From Tethya wilhelma (lineage: Eukaryota > Porifera > Demospongiae > Tethyida > Tethyidae): a DNA stretch of 64,000 bases. This document shows positions 57,273 to 64,000 of the stretch, in pieces; the stretch's first letter is position 1; every line of letters begins with the position of its first letter. Below the pieces are notes generated by a model, which saw only the letters and a list, made by a program, of their open reading frames with translations, ran no database searches and was not told the origin of the DNA. Position numbers and translations under genes: made by a program. Location: positions 6,558,360 to 6,622,359 of the forward strand of contig CAXIPT010000004.1 of assembly GCA_964030475.1 (NCBI GenBank). Direction: 5' to 3'.

Positions 57273-58384
57273 CTGAAAGAAGTATAATTGCCGAGCGCAT
57301 TAGCGCAAGGCATATAATCGTGAAGTACTGCCTCAGATGTTACATGTATATATAAAATTATATGTTGTGTCACACCGTTCAAAGTACACAATAATTATTA
57401 CGTGATGTCCCATACAGCTAGACTTAACTATAATACTGTTGACCATTACCTGATCATTATTTTGCTAGCAGTTAACCAGCATCGTTCCTCAAACCACATA
57501 TTATAACATAAGCTTATTTAAGTCACTGCCAACTGATAGTTAAACTCATTGTACTTATAAGTACAATATAAGTACAATAAGGCTGGTATTCATACTAAGG
57601 CACTATATCAAATATTCACCCATAAGTACAATAAGGCTGGTATTCATACTGGTATACTGGTATACTGGTATACTGGTATACTGGTATTCATACTAAGGCA
57701 CTATATCAAATATTCACCCATGCATGTATTTTTTACAATAATGTTATCAAATTTTAATGATATTGGGAGATTGTTATCACTATTCTATGATAACTCCATA
57801 GCTTGTTACCATGGCAACTATAACCACACTGCTACGCCCATTGTCCTAATTCCTTTTTTGTTCAGAAGAACTTGCTGCTACGAAATATTTGATTTTTTGA
57901 CCCAGAAATTTCACTACCAGTTCATATTTTGTCACTCTACAAAATTCAGCTTGGAAAATTTGTCCTGCATTAACTACTTAGAAGAAATTTCAATGTGAAT
58001 GCTTAATTAGGTACAAAAATGTGCATTTTTTGGTAGTTTTTTCTAATTTACAGCCATAATGTTTTTACAGGACAAATTTTCCAATTGGTAAATTGTTTGT
58101 TAATAAAATCTCTTCGATATAATACTAAAATAATTTGGATAAAATCCTTCTTTCGTAGTGGCAAACTAAGAAAACTGAAATATTTTAGCCTCAAATTGAA
58201 ATGGCCATATATGGAAAACAGATATGTTTCCATGGCAACCACTGAATATGTGTATTTATCCATGTATGCTGAATCCAAATAATAATGATATAAAATTATT
58301 CACAACAAAGCTCAGTATTAAATACTAGTCCCCTCTTTAAAGGCCTTCCCACTTAATACCTATATACTGAGGGTCGTTGCTATG

Positions 58385-58605
58385 CTCAGCAAGCTTCCTG
58401 CCTGCTACACCTTAGTAGACCGCCTGTCTGCAACGGGCAAGACCCCAGCTTGCCACCACTTGCCACCACTGCAGACCGCCTGCATGTCTGCTACGGGCAA
58501 GACCCCAGCTTTCCACCACTGCATGCAGACTGCCTGCAGCCCGGGGCAAGACCTTAGCAGATCACCTGTCTGCAAACGGGCCAAGATCTAAGCTTGTCCA
58601 CCTCC
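58385..58605 (+). repeat. Imperfect GC-richer tandem repeat
   Basis: About three to four degenerate units of 60-70 bp, each with TGTCTGC, ACGGGCAAGACC and AGCTTKCCACCACT. Clearly richer in G+C than its surroundings. Confidence 0.7.
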
Positions 58606-59430
58606 ATCCAAAAAGGGGTCACCTGATACACCCTTCCCTGCTACGAATGGATACCCCTTATACATAGCCCAAGCACTGGGACATACTATCCCAGTGCTAA
58701 CCCCAATAACAGATGTGATTAAATTGGGGAATACTTCCAAAACAATCCCCCCCCCCCTATCACCCACAGGTGATCAGATTCCCCCCAAATCACATCCATA
58801 GAGACACCCCCTAGTGGTAGGAGGTATAATAATATAGTACAGCTGCAATTTGGATTTTCGGATTCTAGACCAAGAAATATAGTGCACTTCTAACTCTCTA
58901 CCACCTTATAAGAGAAGACTATGGAGTTATGCTGGTCTAAGTGTTGGTCTAAGTGTACATGCACCTGGCTGTTGAGCCAGTGTGCATGCAAAACGGGCTG
59001 CAAGCTAATACAGTGACTGCAAGAATTATCCTGGTAAAACTCTGCCTATAATTATAATGACAACTCTATACATGTGCACCCATCACATCAGTTTTCGTGT
59101 ACTGAGCATCCTAATGACCTTAAATTGCTTCAATATGTTGCCAATAGCATTGTATGGTCACCAGACAAGCCATGTGACCTACTTTGGGTCTTTGCATCTA
59201 TCAATGCCCAATTGCTATACAATTAAGTGAAACCTAAGAATAAAAGTAAGTTTTGGCTTACAAAGCTGCCCCTTAAATTCCTTCTTCTATATACCAGAGT
59301 TGCACTAACTCGTGTACACTAGTATTGGTGCCAAATGTAATAAAAGCACTGATGGAGCACAAGCCTCGGCACAATAAATGCTCAGCTGTTGCCAGGTGCT
59401 CTTGAGCAAACCTCTGGCTACCTTATAATT

Positions 59431-59580
59431 CCCAGTACGGTAGTACTGGGTACATAGGAATGGCACGGATGGCCATTAGCGCAATACAAATATTCACATG
59501 AATAACTCTGCAAAAACTGAGCGCTTGACACTAAAAGGCTTCTCAAGCAGCTATTTAGCTCTTTCTCTCTCTAATGAGCT
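59431..59580. mobile_element. MITE arm (family C)
   Basis: Starts with the self-complementary CCCAGTACGGTAGTACTGGG, then GGAATGGCACGGATGGCC and CGCAATACAAATATTCAC. It is the reverse complement of the arm at 11869-12046. The second arm is not found nearby. Confidence 0.75.
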
Positions 59581-60307
59581 GTGGTTAGCCGTCCATGGGT
59601 AGGATAGCTGAAAGTCAGGAAGCTATCTGGTATTCTAGGGTAGCCCAATCATCAGTAGAATCAGTAGTCGGTATAATGTGTGTAAAACTCAAGTCTGGCT
59701 ATTAGCATGTGGAGAACAATCCCGGGAAGAGTGCAAATTAACTTAAGCATAGTACAATGGTGGTACCGAAAGCCTTATAGCACTCAGCCAATCTCAGACA
59801 CTCGGCTGCACCCCACCTGAGCAATATTGGTCATAACCAAATCAGTTAGCCATGTGAATCAAAGCCACTATGAAATAGCTAGCAAAGAGTAGTATCGAGG
59901 TTCTACTCACCAGCATGGGCGCCCCAATCTCAGGATGGTACTAAACGTGATCGGCACGTCGTGTGGGGAAATATGGCGGGAACTTTCATACACAAAAGAA
60001 ATACTTCCAAAAGTATACTCTAGTACAGTGCTCACCTCTATCTTCCGGGATGATACTCGAATTTCAGTCGAGTCCCCCTCCACTATTTTTGCGTTTGCGT
60101 GTCTAGTTTTGGCGCCTCGGGATGCTGGACTGTAGGTGATTGGTCCGCCGTGCCCAACTTAACCCGCTGTTGAGAACTCCTAGGGCCACCCTAGGGCATA
60201 ACAATTTTTACCTGCTGTACCAGCTCTGCTAGTTGGCCTTAGACTGGCTCTGCTCGAGAGTGACGCTATGACTTTTTTAGATTAGACTAACCGAGCTGGT
60301 AGACAAC

Positions 60308-60695
60308 CAGAGGAGGTAGGACACACTTGACCTTTTGGTAATGAGGTCGCTAATTAGAAATTGCACACTGGCTTACAGGAAGATTTTTGAAAGTTGCAAG
60401 CATGATATTCAAACTCATCACCCTTGTTAGAGATCACTTTATTTTTTTCTTTTTAGGCTCTCAGCAAGGGAGAATGCAAGCGGGGTTAAAAAGTTAATTA
60501 ACATTCCATTGAACATTCCATAGTCCTGTAGCGGGAAAACAAAGGCTCTGCAGAAGAAAAAAAGAGAGATGTCCCCCCCTAAATCAATAGTGCTAAGTTC
60601 AGAAAAAGCTTCAGAATACTCACCGCTTCTGGAGATATAAGAAAACCAATCAGTGACCTCATTAGACAAAGGTCAAGTGTGTCCTACCTCCTCTG
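60308..60695. mobile_element. 0.39-kb element with CAGAGGAGGTAGGACACAC termini
   Basis: Inverted termini CAGAGGAGGTAGGACACACT and its reverse complement, extending inward about 45 bp with mismatches. The 9-bp GTAGACAAC flanks both ends (60299-60307 and 60696-60704). Non-coding. Confidence 0.9.
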
Positions 60696-61663
60696 GTAGA
60701 CAACTGCACGAGGCTTCTCCAGCATTACCTGTGGAGCACATGCGCAGGACACCCCCACCACCACACCCACTACCAGCCACGTGGTCACTCGCTGGTTAAC
60801 ATTGCTTAACATGCTGTTAGCTACACGTGGTCAGTAGTTTGGAAGTTTTTGTTTCTCAAAGAAAGGCTGATTTAGACCAGCAAATTGTATAACAGAGCAG
60901 AATGATGGTTTGAAGATGATCTGGAATCATCGAAGACTACTGCATGGGCACCACTTATTTCTCCATCTTCCTAGCGGTGGACCCACCCTGGTCAGACACT
61001 TTTTACAGGCAATGAGTCCAGGTTAGTAGCTGTTTTCGTGTCTTAAGAAGGACCTACTGTATGCCCTTAGCCATGCTGGATATTCTCTTGGTCTGTTGTT
61101 TGTCAGCTAAGACTGAACAAAGCCCGCACATTTTGGAACAATTTTGTTCATGGCCTATGGGTAACCTCATTCCCAGCGGCCCATCATGTATATAGCCTAT
61201 GGGCATGCAGTTGTAAGTTACGATCTCTCTAGCGGCTTCTACAAAACTGAGGTCTAATTTTTTAAGATATTTGGTCAAACTATAAGCCTAGCTATACTAA
61301 ATTTCCAAGTTAGAAGTTAGAATTATGCCATGCCAAGAGCTATAAGAATGATTCTCCCCTTGCCTTACTAATTCTTCTCAAATAATTTTACTTGCTGTAC
61401 ATGCAAAATTGTCCTGTAAGATGGTACATATAGTCTCGTCCCTAGACTCCACTCCTTCTAGGGACAAGACAACTCTACTATGCATGAGTCATGACGAGCC
61501 TCGAACTCTCCAGCTAGCTAGCTATATAGCTTTATGCTTTAAGCATATATACACCATAATACCGAAGGTCGTCGATATCAAACGCACGAGGCACTTATAT
61601 GGACTATTTGTACACCTAGTATTATTATGATTTAATCTGTGACAAGTAATGTACCCAACTAAC

Positions 61664-64000
61664 CTTAGTCTGAGCAACTTTATCCTCTTTCTTCTTGTTT
61701 TTATCCTTATTCTTGTTTCTTCCTTCTGCTTCTAATTGTAGATGTGAATACTGGGGATCCTCAGGATTGGGAATGGGTTTACCAGGTTTTCCATGTCTAG
61801 TTGTGTCATATACACCATCACCAGTATATTCTTTAGTGGGGTCTAGTATAGCATGGTTTATTTCCTGTGTGTGGAATAACACTATCAGCTTGTGTTGGGT
61901 GAGTTAATAATAGCTTAGTCACAACCACATGCAAATATCTCAGCAGAAACTGAACAATAAAACTAACATATTTGAGAACTCCATGCTCCAATTTGATTTG
62001 GTCCTCAATTCCTTGTTTGGTTGTTCTCCCAACCCAACGATGACCACCAAGATGATCATCATCACGTGCAAAACCACCACCTTCCTTTTCGGGATCATGA
62101 CTGACAGGAGCATACGTTGGTTTCTCCTGTAGTTATATAGGTGTTGATAGGAACACACAATCAACAGACATTTTCACACACTAACCAACTCCACTTCATC
62201 ACACTCTTTATCAGACCCACTGCTACCTGAAATGGAATAAACATAAAAAGTCTTAACTATATAAATTTAATGTTGCAATTGGCTTACCATTTATCAAATG
62301 CTGCAAGATAATGATAATAAGAATCACCAAACTTATTACAAAAGAGACAAGAGAGAAGACAAATGCTGAAATGATCAGTCCATTTCTGGTTCTCTGCCAA
62401 CCAAGATTACAAGTGTCTGAAATAAACAACTCTTGGTAAAAAACTGATTCATTAACTACAATGTCATGCTACATCAAACTACTCACTCTGTTGCAGTCCG
62501 ACTTGGAAACCCACTGCTACCCAAAAGATGGCAGCAAGGAGAAGGAAGATTACATTCATGATACGAAGAGCAAACACAGTCTTATAAAGGCAGTCATCAG
62601 TTGCTAATGAAAATTAATAATTACAAATCAAATTAGAAGGTTACTGGTAAAACCATATAGCTCCAAATTTTTGAGGTACAATATTTTCGTAAATTTCGTG
62701 ATTTGACCGTATATCATGAATATTTTCTCCACGAAAATTTAGAAAAAAATATAATTTCAGAGATTGTGATTCATGAAAATTAGCTCAAAACGGCAAAGAC
62801 AGACTTTTCACGAACTTTTTGAACCACGAAAATTTGGAGCTATACGGTAAGCACCAATCCTACATACATGTGGATATCATTGCTTCATCTTTACATCTTG
62901 AAAGAAAGAAACAGCTAACTGTAATCACGGATGCAATGGTCCATAGAAGGACTCCTGCTATTATCAGGCCAATATGGTAGGACAGCAATCTTGGATCAAC
63001 TGAAGATATTGAGCATAATATTCATAATAATTAACACAACAACAGTTAGAAAGTTCACTTCACTTACAATCTCCAGTGGTGAACTCCTTTTGTATTTCTA
63101 CAGTTAAAGATGAGTTGATCAAAACCCTAGTCTGGAAGTAGTATGTTGTGGTGGGCTCCAAAAGAGGTAACTCAAACATGGACTTGAGAGGAGCATCCAC
63201 TGGATCAGAGAGGAGGGTGTAGGATGGACCAGTCCCATAGCGGACCTCACACCTGGTGGCCTCAGACAAGTCCAGTGATGAGGAACACAAGACTGATGTG
63301 ATGCAGTTCTCAAATGAGAAGGATGGATCATAGTAGGAGGAGCTGGATGAAACTGTGGGGGTATAACATGATATGACAAAATACTCAGTTAAGATCAACT
63401 TACGTATCACATTAGAATAAACTGTGGTGTTACTCTCTCCAACAATATTCACAGCACTGATAGACACTGTGTAGTCTGCTGCTTCAAGAAGTGGAAACAC
63501 AGTTGAACAACTTCCTTCAGATTGACCACAATTCACTATTACAACCTCTGGGTCTCCTCTTCCACTGTCAACACTAACTCTGTACCAAACCAACTGAGGA
63601 GTCTGATCAATGATTTGAACTCCAGTCTGTGAGAAAATTAACAGTAAGTTGGGAGAGGGCTAGGATAGTTGAACAACTGTGCGTGACATACCACTGGTTC
63701 CCATGATGCAACAATTTGAATAGATGAATTTGATGTTTCATTGTAAGTAGCTACTACATTTGATATATTTGGTGCTCTGGGAACTGCACATAAATAGAGG
63801 CAATGAGTGACAAATATGTACAGTTCAGCCCTTTGACTTCTTACCTTGAGGTCGTACTACCAATGGCTGACTCTCTTCTCCTTCCTGATCACCACAGTTG
63901 ACAGCTCTCACCCAAAACATGTACTCCCCTCCTGCTACAAGGCCATCACATGAGAATGGAGTGTCTGACTCCACACACAGCTCTGGACACAAGTTACTTC
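61664..64000 (-). CDS. FN3 receptor with three transmembrane helices and tyrosine-rich tail, runs off right edge
   Basis: Exons, high to low: 64000-63845 (FN3-1, GEYMFWVRAVNCGDQEGEES), 63783-63692 and 63626-63404 (FN3-2, YNETSNSSIQIVASWEPV; RVSVDSGRGDPEVVI; SAVNIVGESN), 63352-63068 (FN3-3, YYDPSFSFENCITSVLCSS, TTTYYFQTRVLINSS), 62999-62868 (TM1, IGLIIAGVLLWTIASVITV), 62603-62487 (TM2, NVIFLLLAAIFWVAVGFQVG), 62416-62287 (TM3, LIISAFVFSLVSFVISLVIL), then tail exons 62226-62186 (SSGSDKECDEVEL), 62126-61968 (EKPTYAPVSHDPEKEGG) and 61864-61664 (GVYDTTRHGKPGKPIPNPED, QYSHLQ, Lys-rich). All borders are GT-AG. Each domain matches the gene at 49260-51717 exon for exon. The tail differs: YAPV, VYDT and YSHL motifs replace YEYV and YGLR. 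Further tail exons may be those at 56938-57272. The N-terminal Ig domain, if present, is beyond the window. Confidence 0.8.
62650..62849. mobile_element. MITE in receptor intron, GCTCCAAATTT termini
   Basis: CCATATAGCTCCAAATTT and its inverse AAATTTGGAGCTATACGGT flank AT-rich DNA with internal CGTGAAAATT-like motifs. It is related to the element at 4130-4351 and ends only about 18 bp from the TM1 exon donor. Confidence 0.7.

Larger units (their letters stand above)
57273..61663. other. 4.4-kb repeat-filled intron or spacer
   Basis: Holds a duplicated segment with a GGTATACT microsatellite (57.58-57.72 kb), a Cys/Pro-codon-like VNTR at 58.39-58.60 kb (units containing GGGCAAGACCCCAGCTT), C-runs near 58.75 kb, the family C MITE arm at 59431-59580 and a complete element at 60308-60695. 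No exon recognised. Gene-like frames are short. Confidence 0.6.

Overview
This is a metazoan nuclear window. Genes have introns with GT-AG borders, intergenic DNA is AT-rich, microsatellites and small foldback DNA transposons are dense, and the gene content (RECQL-type RecQ helicase, TRAF, Ig/FN3 receptors, atypical Rho-like GTPase) is animal. The mix of many near-identical tandem or inverted duplicates, sponge-style TRAF genes and compact introns suggests a demosponge (Amphimedon-like). That is inference; no marker gene proves it. There are no bacterial-type operons, rRNA genes or CRISPR arrays.

Layout. (1) 1-7.1 kb: two intronless L-amino-acid-oxidase copies (one only a 3' piece fused at a single N), a repeat-filled spacer, and a PIPOX/sarcosine-oxidase-like flavoprotein gene with an in-frame stop and a frameshift. 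(2) 8.5-20.1 kb: two RECQL helicase genes in inverted orientation enclosing a third amino-acid oxidase, a Merlin/ISXO2 transposase remnant and an atypical Rho-like GTPase. The minus copy has a 5-bp frameshifting insertion. The plus copy has lost a splice donor and carries 63 bp of former intron in frame. (3) 20.2-34.6 kb: a module repeated three times: a TRAF gene (or, in module 2, a RECQL 3' fragment), then a short exon of unknown family beginning MFAGIA, then a convergent type II membrane protein with ITIM-like tyrosine motifs. An OTU-protease-like fragment lies antisense inside the first TRAF gene. Two small secreted-protein genes sit between modules 2 and 3. (4) 34.6-44.2 kb: no genes; a nest of transposons inside transposons with readable target-site duplications, and a 2.6-kb degenerate foldback. 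(5) 44.3-51.7 kb: truncated Ig/FN3 receptor genes, a 1.6-kb near-perfect foldback element, and a frameshifted OTU plus cysteine-rich gene. (6) 51.8-55.6 kb: a P-element-like transposase with a convergent companion gene. (7) 56.9-64 kb: another FN3 receptor gene entering from the right edge, with three hydrophobic segments and a tyrosine-rich cytoplasmic tail.

The most novel-looking system is the receptor family (three copies): Ig, three FN3-type domains, three transmembrane helices and a tail with repeated YxxL/YxxV motifs. It shares the window with membrane proteins bearing ITIM-like tails and with TRAF adaptors, which is compatible with a sponge-specific recognition or signalling gene cluster; that functional link is inference only.

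Caveat: nine isolated single Ns (494, 11868, 13918, 24975, 31436, 36194, 39116, 49200, 51718) fall in the middle of genes or repeats and look like assembly joins. Order, orientation and some 'truncations' may therefore be artefacts, and several one-base frameshifts in A-runs may be sequencing errors rather than decay.
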